The translations under genes and the position numbers were made by a program. DNA of 10,413 bases. Source: Dehalococcoidia bacterium. GTDB lineage: Bacteria; Chloroflexota; Dehalococcoidia; Dehalococcoidales; UBA1222. Below, piece after piece: positions 1-7,015 of the stretch (within the stretch, counting starts at the first letter, position 1; the number at the start of each line of letters is the position of its first letter). The notes below the pieces were generated by a model. It was not told the origin of the DNA, did not search any database, and saw nothing but the letters and a program-made list of their open reading frames with translations. The stretch covers positions 1-10,413 of the forward strand of contig WRNP01000053.1 in the NCBI GenBank assembly GCA_009776515.1. Direction: 5' to 3'.

Positions 1-237
1 CCACCAGCCGTAAGGGCCCACCATCAACCCTGCCACAGTGGCAAACTTGCGTTCCAGCAAGCGGCACCTTCAGCCTTCAGTTCGTATCAGCCTGAAATGG
101 CAAGTAGCCTCCGAAACAAAAGCCCCTTGGCGACGGAGCTCTATCGGTGGGAATCTATACCTTGGTGGATTATCTGTAAAAGTATAGCCAATCCATGCTG
201 GGTAGGCCGCCCTGATGCTAATGGATACGCCAAGACA
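1..237. other. Non-coding left edge with small inverted repeats
   Basis: I recognise no gene here. Visible structure is a perfect odd palindrome TGCCACAGTGGCA at 31-43, a hairpin CTTGC-(6 nt)-GCAAG at 46-61, and a tandem 7-bp repeat CCTTCAG at 67-80. The two neighbouring hairpins could be part of a structured RNA or the foot of a transcription unit, but there is no T-run and no riboswitch consensus that I can match. A plus-strand frame open from base 1 to the stop at 262-264 has no protein features I recognise and may be chance. Confidence 0.3.
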
Positions 238-611
238 CTAAATGTGGATTGGCGTACGGTATAGCGCGCCTATGGGAAACCAGTGCATGCCAATGACCAG
301 AGCAACCGACGGCACAATATACTGATACTGCCCCGCAACTCCGAGAGCCACGCAGACCGCCACGAAGGTGCAATCCTGCGGATAGTATATCACTCTCCAA
401 CGCTACCCCTTCTGTCCCCAGGATCAGCGGGCCCATCAGGTAAAGAGCGCCCCACCCAGTTTCTCTTGTTCGCTTTGAAGAGAATGATCGCGACAATTCC
501 CGCCAAGACCACCCGCGCGATTACAGCCAAGGCATTCACACCGAAGCCCCAAAAGATGAATGACGCCCACAACGCGATGCAAAATACCAACAAGTATGCG
601 AAATTAATCAT
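238..611 (-). pseudogene. Decayed small integral membrane protein, two frameshifts
   Basis: Starting from an ATG at 611, the first frame gives two hydrophobic segments (residues about 4-22 and 28-45) and then turns hydrophilic and stops at 390. The hydrophobic character does not end. It moves to the second frame as GALYLMGPLILG, right after a G4 run at 450-453. It then moves to the third frame, open from 402 to the TAG at 238-240, with runs such as FVAVCVALGVAG and SVALVIGMHWFPIGALY. Each switch is what a one-base insertion would produce. The join suggests one protein of roughly 120 residues with about four membrane segments. The final frame resembles small uncharacterised bacterial membrane proteins ending in a short loop after GxHxxPL-like residues, but I cannot name the family. 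No clear ribosome binding site precedes 611. It lies downstream of the oxidoreductase genes in the same direction. It could be a true pseudogene or carry sequencing errors; I favour decay because neighbouring genes are intact. Confidence 0.5.
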
Positions 612-673
612 GCTCAGGCGCGCCCGTTTTGTCAGATTGGTACGCTAGCCCACGGTTTACACCACCACCCCGT

Positions 674-697
674 TGGTTCTGCCTACTTGGCAAACCA
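674..697 (-). terminator. Possible hairpin terminator after the gamma-subunit gene
   Basis: Seven bases past the stop codon of the gamma subunit, the sequence can fold as TGGTT, a small internal loop, GCC, a 5-nt loop, GGC and AACCA. The position suits the end of the five-gene oxidoreductase unit. There is no T-run after the stem on the minus strand, so it is not a canonical intrinsic terminator. It may act with Rho or be incidental. Confidence 0.25.
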
Positions 698-703
698 GTC
701 TCT

Positions 704-1255
704 CTATACTGCAGCCTCATACCGAAATCCCAGCGCCAGAGCCCTTATATTGGCCTCCAATAGATCCTGTTTGCGCCCCGGCACGATATCTTGCATCACC
801 TGCCCAGCCGTCCCCTCGTCGCAGAGTCCCGTCTCGCGTAGCAGTTTCCCCAAAAGCACCACGTTAGCCAAGGCAGCCATTTGGTGGTCGGTGGCCATTT
901 GTGTGGCAGGGATGCCAAAGACACTTATGTCATCGCGCACCGCTTGACGATTGATAAGGGAACTATCATAAAACAATACCCCTCCCCCTTCCATGGCAGG
1001 CTCAAATTTCTCCAGCGACGGCCCGTTCATGCACACCAGGATATTCGGTGCGGACACTATTGGCGAACCGATGCGTTCCCGCGAAATGATCACACTGCAG
1101 TTGGCAGTGCCCCCGCGCATCTCCGGTCCATAGCTTGGAAGCCAGGAAACCTCCCGCTCTTGTGATAAACCCAAGGAAGCCAAAAATTTGCCAGCAAACA
1201 GGATACCCTGGCCGCCGAAGCCGGCCAGCAAGATGCGTTTCGTCTCAGCACTCAT
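704..1255 (-). CDS. 2-oxoacid:ferredoxin oxidoreductase, gamma subunit
   Basis: This 183-residue protein is the gamma (KorC/PorG-type) subunit of a ferredoxin-dependent 2-oxoacid oxidoreductase. In these cytoplasmic enzymes, gamma helps bind coenzyme A and completes the alpha/beta/gamma/ferredoxin complex. The sequence shows the family signature GFGGQGI at residues 12-18 near the N-terminus and PSYGPEMRGG at 40-49. The length fits a stand-alone gamma subunit, about 180 residues. The ATG start overlaps the stop of the beta gene by four bases (ATGA), which indicates translational coupling. A GAGGTGG Shine-Dalgarno-like stretch lies within the end of beta. It is the last gene of the unit, followed by a weak hairpin. 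The substrate cannot be read from this subunit. Identity as a gamma subunit is firm; the choice between 2-oxoglutarate and branched-chain 2-oxoacids is not. Confidence 0.95.
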   Translation of the reverse strand: MSAETKRILLAGFGGQGILFAGKFLASLGLSQEREVSWLPSYGPEMRGGTANCSVIISRERIGSPIVSAPNILVCMNGPSLEKFEPAMEGGGVLFYDSSLINRQAVRDDISVFGIPATQMATDHQMAALANVVLLGKLLRETGLCDEGTAGQVMQDIVPGRKQDLLEANIRALALGFRYEAAV

Positions 1256-2007
1256 GCAGCCACCTCATCACCTATCTTATCCCGGTACACCCCCAGCGGA
1301 TAGACCGGCAGCATATGCTCTCGCAGCCATTCTAGGGCCGCCGGCGGCTCAAGGCCCCAGTTGGTAGGGCACGAGGATATCACCTCCACCAAAGAAAAGC
1401 CCTGGCCTGCGGCTTGGGTTTTGAAAGCCTTTAATATAGCCCGCTTGGCACCGCGCACATTCTTTACGGAGTCTACCGCCACGCGCTCCACATAGGCCGC
1501 CCCATCCACCGTACCCAACATCTCACTCACTCGTAGCGGACTGCCCGCCAGGGCCTTATCGCGTCCGTAGGGAGTGGTCTGCGTCACCTGGCCCAGCAAA
1601 GTGGTGGGGGCCATCTGCCCTCCAGTCATGCCATAGATGGCGTTATTGACAAAAATGACCGTGATATTCTCGCCGCGCATAGCAGCATGGATGGTTTCCG
1701 CTGTGCCAATGGCCGCCAAATCGCCGTCACCTTGATAGGTAAACACCATGCACTCTGGCCGCGCCCGCTTAAGGCCGGTAGCCACGGCCGGAGCCCGTCC
1801 ATGGGCAGCCTGCACCATATCGCAGTTGAAGTAGTTGTAAGCAAACACAGCACAGCCTACCGGTGCCACACCGATGGCCCGGCCCAACAAACCCAACTCA
1901 TCCAGCGCCTCCGCTACCAAACGGTGGATGATGCCATGAGTGCATCCCGGACAATAGTGCATCGCCGCCTCAGTCAAGGCTTTCGTCTTATCAAATACGA
2001 TCGTCAT
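1252..2007 (-). CDS. 2-oxoacid:ferredoxin oxidoreductase, beta subunit (TPP-binding)
   Basis: This 251-residue protein is the thiamine-diphosphate-binding beta (KorB-type) subunit, where the 2-oxoacid is decarboxylated. Visible motifs are YCPGCTHG at residues 18-25, which includes the cysteines usual near the cofactor in this family. HGRAPAVATG at 69-78 and the metal/diphosphate-binding QGDGDLAAIG at 92-101 follow. NNAIYGMTGGQMAPT at 121-135 supplies the Asn residue that completes the GDG-N pattern. The length is normal for short KorB/VorA-like beta subunits that lack their own ferredoxin domain. A strong ribosome binding site, AAGGAGG at 2014-2020, lies six bases before the ATG and supports this start. 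It begins 15 bases after the alpha gene and overlaps the gamma gene by four bases. No residue expected for catalysis appears to be missing. Confidence 0.96.
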   Translation of the reverse strand: MTIVFDKTKALTEAAMHYCPGCTHGIIHRLVAEALDELGLLGRAIGVAPVGCAVFAYNYFNCDMVQAAHGRAPAVATGLKRARPECMVFTYQGDGDLAAIGTAETIHAAMRGENITVIFVNNAIYGMTGGQMAPTTLLGQVTQTTPYGRDKALAGSPLRVSEMLGTVDGAAYVERVAVDSVKNVRGAKRAILKAFKTQAAGQGFSLVEVISSCPTNWGLEPPAALEWLREHMLPVYPLGVYRDKIGDEVAA

Positions 2008-2022
2008 CGCTTCCCTCCTTTC

Positions 2023-3096
2023 CTAAGCCGCCGGATCCTGCCCTAAGGCAGCTTCGCGAATCTTCTGCAGTACTTCTTCGGGGGTGATCATTACCCCTCC
2101 GGTGCGCCGGCAAAGGAACACCGGCCGCTGGCAGCGTACGGCAAGCTCCACGTCTTCAGCCATCTGCCCCATGCTCAGTTCCGCCGCCACAAAGGCCGTA
2201 GCTTTTTGGGCAAGACGGAAGAGTGGTTTCTTCGGGAAAGGCCAGAGCGTAATGGGACGCAATAGCCCAGTTTTTAGACCATCCCGGCGCGCGGCATCGA
2301 TGGCGTTTTGGGCAATGCGTGAGGCTGCTCCATAGGCCACCACCACGATATCAGCATCATCGGTGAGATATTCCTCGTAGCGCGTTTCTTTTTCCTCAAT
2401 CACTTTGTAGCGATCATAACGCACAAAAACCGTGCCCTCCAACTCCTCAGGCGTGAGGTAAAGTGAATTCACTAAATTGGGCGGGCGCTGTTCTCCCGTC
2501 CCAGTGAGCGCCCAAGGTTTATCAATAGATGGGCCCGGCACCTTGGTCGCGGTGTCTACCGGTTCCATCATCTGCCCCAGCGTGCCATCGGATAGCAACA
2601 TAGCGGTAATGCGGTACTTATCCGCCAGTTCAAAGGCCTCAAAAGCATAATCCAGCATCTCCTGTACGCTGTTTGGGGCTAATACCAGCATGCGAAAATC
2701 GCCGTGCCCGGCGCTCTTGGTGGCATGGTAGTAGTCCGCCTGAGAGGGCTGGATGCCGCCTAGACCAGGCCCGCCGCGCTGAATATTGACCACCACCGCC
2801 GGCAGGTCGCAGCCCGCCAGATAGCTCAACCCTTCACTTTTCAGAGCAAAGCCGGGGCTGGAGGAGGAGGTCATAGCACGCCTGCCGGCCGCCGAGGCAC
2901 CGATAACCATGTTGATGGCCGCCACCTCGCTTTCAGCCTGCAAGAAAGTGCCTCCTAGTTTGGGCATCTTCTTGGCCATGTAAGCCGCAATTTCCGTCTG
3001 CGGCGTGATGGGATAGCCGAAGTAATGACGACAACCTGCGAGCAGTGCCCCTTCAGCAATCGCCTCATTCCCTTTCATCAATACCTTGCTAGCCAT
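2023..3096 (-). CDS. vorB: 2-oxoacid:ferredoxin oxidoreductase, alpha subunit (VorB/KorA type)
   Basis: This 357-residue protein is the alpha subunit of the oxidoreductase. It contributes the pyrimidine-binding part of the TPP site and substrate contacts. The order of motifs is typical: GYPITPQTE at residues 27-35, the glutamate-containing QAESEVAAIN at 53-62, TSSSSPG at 76-82 and QRGGPGLGG at 106-114. The N-terminal run KVLMKGNEAIAEGAL and the LGQMMEPV segment near residue 180 closely match proteins usually named VorB (3-methyl-2-oxobutanoate dehydrogenase). KorA of 2-oxoglutarate enzymes is the close alternative, and the substrate is not settled by sequence alone. The ATG is preceded by a purine-rich GAGGGGGGAG stretch. 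The gene starts 12 bases after the ferredoxin subunit and ends 15 bases before beta, so the four genes form one transcription unit. The gamma domain fused to alpha in some relatives is separate here. Confidence 0.95.
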   Translation of the reverse strand: MASKVLMKGNEAIAEGALLAGCRHYFGYPITPQTEIAAYMAKKMPKLGGTFLQAESEVAAINMVIGASAAGRRAMTSSSSPGFALKSEGLSYLAGCDLPAVVVNIQRGGPGLGGIQPSQADYYHATKSAGHGDFRMLVLAPNSVQEMLDYAFEAFELADKYRITAMLLSDGTLGQMMEPVDTATKVPGPSIDKPWALTGTGEQRPPNLVNSLYLTPEELEGTVFVRYDRYKVIEEKETRYEEYLTDDADIVVVAYGAASRIAQNAIDAARRDGLKTGLLRPITLWPFPKKPLFRLAQKATAFVAAELSMGQMAEDVELAVRCQRPVFLCRRTGGVMITPEEVLQKIREAALGQDPAA

Positions 3097-3108
3097 ATCT
3101 CCCCCCTC

Positions 3109-3315
3109 TTACCTTTCAACCTTGATAGCCACATCGGGACACATGAGCGCACAGAAAGCGCATCCGCTGCAAGCACTCTGGTCTGTTAGGCCTGCCGGGC
3201 GGAAGCCCTTAGCGTTAATGGTGTGCTCACCCAACTTAACAAGGTTCTTGGGGCAAGCCTGTACACACAACCCGCAACCCTTGCATTCGTCTGTTTTGAA
3301 TATCACAGTCGCCAT
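3109..3315 (-). CDS. 2x[4Fe-4S] ferredoxin subunit of the 2-oxoacid oxidoreductase
   Basis: This 68-residue protein is the delta (KorD-type) ferredoxin subunit, which carries electrons from the TPP site to soluble ferredoxin. Two classic cluster motifs are present: Cys11, Cys14, Cys17 and Cys21-Pro22, then Cys49, Cys52, Cys55 and Cys59-Pro60. Each is CxxCxxCxxxCP, so two [4Fe-4S] clusters are expected. The spacer between the motifs includes the GFRP-type segment common in this subunit. A GGGGG ribosome binding element lies five bases before the ATG. It is 20 bases downstream of the ATPase gene and 12 bases upstream of alpha. That placement makes it a dedicated subunit, not a general ferredoxin. 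Confidence 0.95.
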   Translation of the reverse strand: MATVIFKTDECKGCGLCVQACPKNLVKLGEHTINAKGFRPAGLTDQSACSGCAFCALMCPDVAIKVER

Positions 3316-3335
3316 ATTTTCCCCCTTGCCAAGCT

Positions 3336-4025
3336 CTACAATTTCCAGCCTTGTTTTTTATACAGATCCAGCGGGAATATCTCTCCCAGGGTCAGTTGCG
3401 CCTTTCTTCTTACTCCTTCGCCTTGTACCAAGCATCTCTCCAGCGCCGTCATCTTGAGCGGCAACCCAAGCCTTGCTGCAACCCCCGCCGCAAACTCAGC
3501 TGTGGCGAGTACATCCGACAGCGTCGTCTCCGCCGCCAGATTGGAGTTGTTCACCAGTCCGGTGAAGCCGACTTTGCTGGCTGTTTCAATTTCCTCTTTG
3601 ATTTGGCACAAATCGTCCAAGTTGCGTGTCAGCGGACGGTATTGGTTAATCACCAAGAGCATCTCATATCCGCCCCTACTTTGCAAAAGCCCCGCATACC
3701 GCCCAAGCGCCAGCGCCCCACGATCATCTCCCCCCAAATCAATAATCCCCGTGGTATCCGGGTCATCAAACAAGGCCCTCGTTTCTGACGGCATGGCTGG
3801 AGCATCGACATTCGTATTAGCAAAACGCGAGGCCACAAGCCGAATGCCCGCTCCCTTCAAGGCCTCAGCGGCATCAGCCGTGCGGAAATATGGGTTAACA
3901 ATATCCAAGTCGCATAGGATCACGCGGTCTTTCTGCTTACTAGCCCACAGAGCATAAGCTACCGCTAGACTCGTTTTCCCGCTACCGAAATGACCAGCGA
4001 ATATTGTAATCCGTGCTAGATGCAT
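3336..4025 (-). CDS. P-loop ATPase (MinD/ParA/ArsA-like) leading the oxidoreductase operon
   Basis: This 229-residue cytoplasmic protein is a predicted P-loop ATPase of the SIMIBI class. The Walker A motif is GHFGSGKT at residues 11-18. CDLDIVNPYFR at 38-48 corresponds to the switch I region of MinD/ParA/ArsA-like proteins, and GIIDLGGDDRG at 93-103 is the Walker B/switch II region. LVNNSNL at 157-163 is a candidate base-recognition segment. No membrane segment is visible. It is the first gene of the unit and ends 20 bases before the ferredoxin subunit. Proteins like this are often seen beside ferredoxin-dependent oxidoreductase genes in anaerobes, which suggests a role in maturation or cluster/cofactor insertion. 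That role is inference; relatives are mostly called CobQ/CobB/MinD/ParA nucleotide-binding proteins. The ATG has a GGGGGAC stretch just upstream. Fold is well supported, function unknown. Confidence 0.85.
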   Translation of the reverse strand: MHLARITIFAGHFGSGKTSLAVAYALWASKQKDRVILCDLDIVNPYFRTADAAEALKGAGIRLVASRFANTNVDAPAMPSETRALFDDPDTTGIIDLGGDDRGALALGRYAGLLQSRGGYEMLLVINQYRPLTRNLDDLCQIKEEIETASKVGFTGLVNNSNLAAETTLSDVLATAEFAAGVAARLGLPLKMTALERCLVQGEGVRRKAQLTLGEIFPLDLYKKQGWKL

Positions 4026-4232
4026 CGCTGTCCCCCATATGGCCCTCGCCGTACCTGCAAATCTTTATTGCTATGGCGTTCACACGAAAAGTATGCATAA
4101 AATCCAAACTTGCCCATGTTCGGCTTCTCATAATTTCCAAATATTGATCCGAACCCCGTACCCAGGACAGCCTCGGTGTCTAATATATAGTTGAAGTCGG
4201 CGAATCCTGCACTTATGACTACCAAAGATCAC

Positions 4233-4272
4233 TCGTATACGATGGTATAGTCCTTAACTTAATCAACATCAA
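4233..4272 (-). promoter_or_regulatory. Candidate promoter with overlapping palindrome for the oxidoreductase unit
   Basis: On the minus strand, TTGATG (4272-4267) and TATACC (4249-4244) are separated by exactly 17 bases, each matching four of six sigma70 consensus positions. A perfect 10-bp palindrome TCGTATACGA (4233-4242) follows and would cover the likely start of transcription, as an operator would. The predicted leader is about 210 bases. The match is modest, the region is AT-rich, and chance is a real alternative. Confidence 0.3.
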
Positions 4273-4396
4273 CTTTTTTAATAGCACTTATAGTTATTTT
4301 GGCGCTGGCACGTCTTAAGCGCATCGACTATATTGTTCAATTTTTCTCTGGCCTGAAGACGCCCACACAAGAGATAGCCAAACCAACGGGGGGAAA

Positions 4397-4496
4397 TTAA
4401 AATCCCATGGATGATTGTTCTGCCACCTCTAGAAATCCCCCAAATAGGATAGCGGCAATGCCAAAAAGTATCAGCTCAAAATCCGTTCCTCCGCAT
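4397..4496 (-). pseudogene. Small hydrophobic protein, probable frameshifted remnant
   Basis: The minus-strand frame ending at the TAA 4397-4399 encodes a convincing membrane segment, ELILFGIAAILFGGFLE, followed by an 11-residue tail. It is open upstream to 4561 but has no ATG, GTG or TTG in that part. An ATG at 4494-4496 in the neighbouring frame reads MRRNGF and then stops, exactly at a T4 run (plus-strand A4 at 4478-4481). Removing one T would join it to the hydrophobic frame and give a 32-residue single-pass protein with basic N-terminus and acidic tail. A GGAGG element lies upstream but at a long spacing of about 16 bases. It is either a decayed gene or a real small protein with a start I cannot place. 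No family recognised. Confidence 0.35.
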
Positions 4497-4603
4497 TGTC
4501 GCGCACAAGGAACCTCCGATGCTACCCACCAATTATCCGCTGAGATACTATTGGCTTGTATTCAGATGCCTCATACGCCACCACAATGCAACATTTGTTG
4601 CCC

Positions 4604-6994
4604 TTATGTCCTTAGAACGGCACCGAGTCTGGTGCCAAGTTCGCTGACAATAGCACCGAGTACACCGTCTACCTCGGCATCTTTGAGGGTATGGTCAGGC
4701 GACTGAAAACTGAGGTTGTAACCTAGCGATTTCTTGCCCGGCGCAAGCTGGCTCCCGGCATATACGTCAAACAGCCTGACGCCCGTCACCAGGCGGAATT
4801 GCTCGATTATGTCAACAATCTGGTGATGGGCAACCGTCTCGTCCACCACCAGTGCCAGGTCGCGCTCCGCCCCGGGGAAGCGCGGCAGAGTCCGATAGAC
4901 AAGATCACGAACCAGCGGCAGTGCCGCCGACAGATTGAATTCACAGAGATAGACACCCGCAGGAAGGTCAAAGGCTCGTGCCACTTCCGGGTAGAGCTCA
5001 CCCAGCACCCCTATCTGGACGCCATCCGCCATAATGGCTGCTTGGGCACCAGGGCGCAACCCCGGATCATGGCCCGGAACAAACGTTGCCTCTATCCTGA
5101 GCTCGCCAAGCAGCCCTTCCATGAGACCTTTGGCATCATAGAAATCCACCGCCTCTTTCCGCCCATGCCAGCGTTTATCCGGCCCCGCCGAGGCAAGCAG
5201 GATGCAGAGCATCTCCGGTTCCTCCGGTAACTCCTGCGCCCGGCGCAAGTAAACGCGCCCCAGCTCAAAGATAAAGAGCGGACCTTCCTCGCGGCGGATA
5301 TTGGCCGCGAGAACTTGGAGCAAATTGCCGCGCAAGCTGGTGCGCATACAGCCCTGATCCGGATTCATAGGGTTCGCAACACGAAGCGGAAGCATCTCAG
5401 GCTGACAATTGAGACCCCGACTCAGCGTCTCTTCGCTGGCGAAAGCATAAGTTATAACCTCGCTCCCGCCAAAGCCCTTAAGAGCCACCCGCGCCCGGCG
5501 CTTAAACTCTATCATGGGTGAGACCAGCGACTCGGGCAAGGCTGATGGTAGACGACTGTACGGAATGTCAGCATAGCCGATGATACGCGCAATTTCTTCA
5601 ATAACATCCGCCGGAATCCTTATATCGCTGCGCCAGTAAGGCGGCACCGCAGCAAACTCATCACCAGGTCCCTCTCGAAACTCAAAACCCAGCGAAGTAA
5701 GGATGCGACTCACATGCGGCATTTCTACACTCATGCCCAGAATACGCTTCACCTCGCTCAAAGACAGCGCCACCGCCGAGCGTTCCTCTTGGCCGGGATA
5801 GCAGTCAATAACTCCTGCGGCAGCCGTGCCGCCTGACAGCTCCACCATAAGCTGGGTAGCCCGCTTAAGAGCCGGCAGTGTGATCAAAGGACTTATTCCT
5901 CGCTCAAAGCGCCGCGAGGCTTCACTGCCCAGCTTGAGAGCAGCTACGGTACGATGGATGCTCGCCGGCTTGAAGCTAGCAGACTCCAACAGGACACTCG
6001 TCGTACCCCCGTCTACTTCGCTTACGTCTCCACCCATAACGCCGGCCACCGCCACAGGGCGCATCGGGTCGGCGATGACCAATGTGCCAGGGATAAGACG
6101 ACGCGCGATGCCGTCCAGGGTGGTCATCTCCTCTCCCTCTCGGGCACATCTTGCAATTACCCGTCCGTCGGTAATCTTATCGAAATCAAAAGCATGCAGC
6201 GGCTGACCATACTCCAGCATTACATAGTTGGTAATATCCACCACGTTGTTGATGGAGCGCACCCCACCAGCCGCCAAGCGCTCTTTGAGCCAAGCGGGGG
6301 ATTCGCCTACCCTAACCCCGGTAACCAGACTGACGGAGTACCGGGGGCATAACTCGGTATCCCTGATTTCCACGCTGACCATCGTTTCAATGGAATCACC
6401 TGCGGCTGCATAATCTAGGACGGGCTCGCCGACTGCCGTTCCGGTGAGAGCCCCCACCTCATGAGCCACCCCCAACATCGAAAGCATATCCGGACGGTTG
6501 GGGGTAACCTCCAAATCAAAGATGACATCACCCATATAATCCGCCAGAGAAGCTCCCAGCGGAGCATCAGACGGTAACACCAGTATGCCCTCATGCGACT
6601 GAGAAAGTCCCAGCTCTTTCTCCGAACAGATCATGCCCGCCGAAGAGATGCCTCGTATGACGGCAGGCTTCAGGACTGTCTTAGCCCCGGTATGTCCGTC
6701 AATGAGCTCCGCTCCAACCCGCGCAAAGGCCACCCGATCACCCAGGGTAAGGTTGGGAGCCCCGCAGACTACGGTCTCCTGTTCGGATCCTAGGCTCACC
6801 GTAGCCAAGCGAAGCCGATCGGCCTGGGGATGGGGTTGAATGCCAACGACCTCGCCGATCATAACATTCTGCCAGCCGCCGCGGGCATCAATGTGCGCTA
6901 CCTCCGTACCGGCCAAGGTTATCTTCCGGGCAAGCTCGGCAGGCGAGTCGCCAATTGCGACATATTCTTTAAGCCACTTCAGAGAGACTTTCAT
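4604..6994 (-). CDS. pheT: Phenylalanyl-tRNA synthetase, beta subunit
   Basis: This is the beta subunit of the cytoplasmic (alpha-beta)2 enzyme that charges tRNA-Phe. Counting from the chosen ATG gives 796 residues, essentially the length of the E. coli protein. The order is MKVSLKWLKEY at the N-terminus and an OB-fold tRNA-binding domain at about 40-150 (GEVVGIQPHPQADRLRL). The B3/4 editing domain is at about 205-380 (NNVVDITNYVMLEYGQPLHAFD, then SEASRRFERGI). The B5 DNA-binding-like domain lies at about 405-475, a catalytic-like core follows, and the anticodon-binding FDX-ACB domain is from about 700 to the end (RFPGAERDLALVVDE). A TTG 12 bases earlier (7006) would add four residues; I prefer the ATG because family members begin MKVS or MKIS. 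It starts 21 bases after pheS and is evidently co-transcribed with it. No frameshift or missing domain is seen. Confidence 0.97.
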   Translation of the reverse strand: MKVSLKWLKEYVAIGDSPAELARKITLAGTEVAHIDARGGWQNVMIGEVVGIQPHPQADRLRLATVSLGSEQETVVCGAPNLTLGDRVAFARVGAELIDGHTGAKTVLKPAVIRGISSAGMICSEKELGLSQSHEGILVLPSDAPLGASLADYMGDVIFDLEVTPNRPDMLSMLGVAHEVGALTGTAVGEPVLDYAAAGDSIETMVSVEIRDTELCPRYSVSLVTGVRVGESPAWLKERLAAGGVRSINNVVDITNYVMLEYGQPLHAFDFDKITDGRVIARCAREGEEMTTLDGIARRLIPGTLVIADPMRPVAVAGVMGGDVSEVDGGTTSVLLESASFKPASIHRTVAALKLGSEASRRFERGISPLITLPALKRATQLMVELSGGTAAAGVIDCYPGQEERSAVALSLSEVKRILGMSVEMPHVSRILTSLGFEFREGPGDEFAAVPPYWRSDIRIPADVIEEIARIIGYADIPYSRLPSALPESLVSPMIEFKRRARVALKGFGGSEVITYAFASEETLSRGLNCQPEMLPLRVANPMNPDQGCMRTSLRGNLLQVLAANIRREEGPLFIFELGRVYLRRAQELPEEPEMLCILLASAGPDKRWHGRKEAVDFYDAKGLMEGLLGELRIEATFVPGHDPGLRPGAQAAIMADGVQIGVLGELYPEVARAFDLPAGVYLCEFNLSAALPLVRDLVYRTLPRFPGAERDLALVVDETVAHHQIVDIIEQFRLVTGVRLFDVYAGSQLAPGKKSLGYNLSFQSPDHTLKDAEVDGVLGAIVSELGTRLGAVLRT

Positions 6995-7015
6995 TACTTT
7001 ACCCAAATCCCAATG

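Larger units (their letters stand above)
4026..4603. other. 578-bp intergenic gap, AT-rich, no intact gene
   Basis: This is the longest gap in the window, lying between the end of pheT and the start of the ATPase gene. It holds a hydrophobic ORF remnant (4397-4496) and a candidate promoter and palindrome (4233-4272), both described separately. Its middle part (about 4050-4340) is clearly richer in A and T than the flanking genes. A minus-strand frame 4016-4225 starts with TTG, has no ribosome binding site and overlaps the ATPase start, so I do not call it. A short inverted repeat, GCAAC-(4 nt)-GTTGC at 4588-4601, sits just past the pheT stop but has no T-run. I see no RNA gene or riboswitch that I can name. 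Confidence 0.6.

Noticed and set aside
25..70. GCCACTGTGG on the minus strand considered as part of a cobalamin riboswitch
   Set aside because: The other conserved B12-box blocks and the required stem order are absent, and the motif is explained by a simple palindrome.
1..264. Plus-strand frame open from the left edge for 87 codons
   Set aside because: It shows no recognisable motif, overlaps the last piece of the minus-strand membrane-protein remnant, and one open frame of this length among six is plausible by chance.
283..648. Plus-strand open frame of 121 codons
   Set aside because: It lies antisense to the membrane-protein remnant, has no ribosome binding site, and its translation lacks any family character.
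3223..3957. Plus-strand open frame of 244 codons
   Set aside because: It is antisense to the ferredoxin and ATPase genes, whose motifs are unmistakable; its Ser/Ala/Leu-rich translation is a typical shadow.
4016..4225. Minus-strand 69-codon frame just before the ATPase gene
   Set aside because: It starts with TTG, has no Shine-Dalgarno sequence, has a stop shortly upstream, overlaps the ATPase start and matches no family I know. It could be a worn remnant but cannot be supported.
4588..4601. Inverted repeat after pheT considered as an intrinsic terminator
   Set aside because: The stem is only about five pairs and is not followed by a T-run on the minus strand.
6995..7006. Four-residue longer pheT start at a TTG
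   Set aside because: The ATG at 6994 gives the family-typical MKVSLKWLKEY start and normal length; the TTG has no better ribosome binding site.
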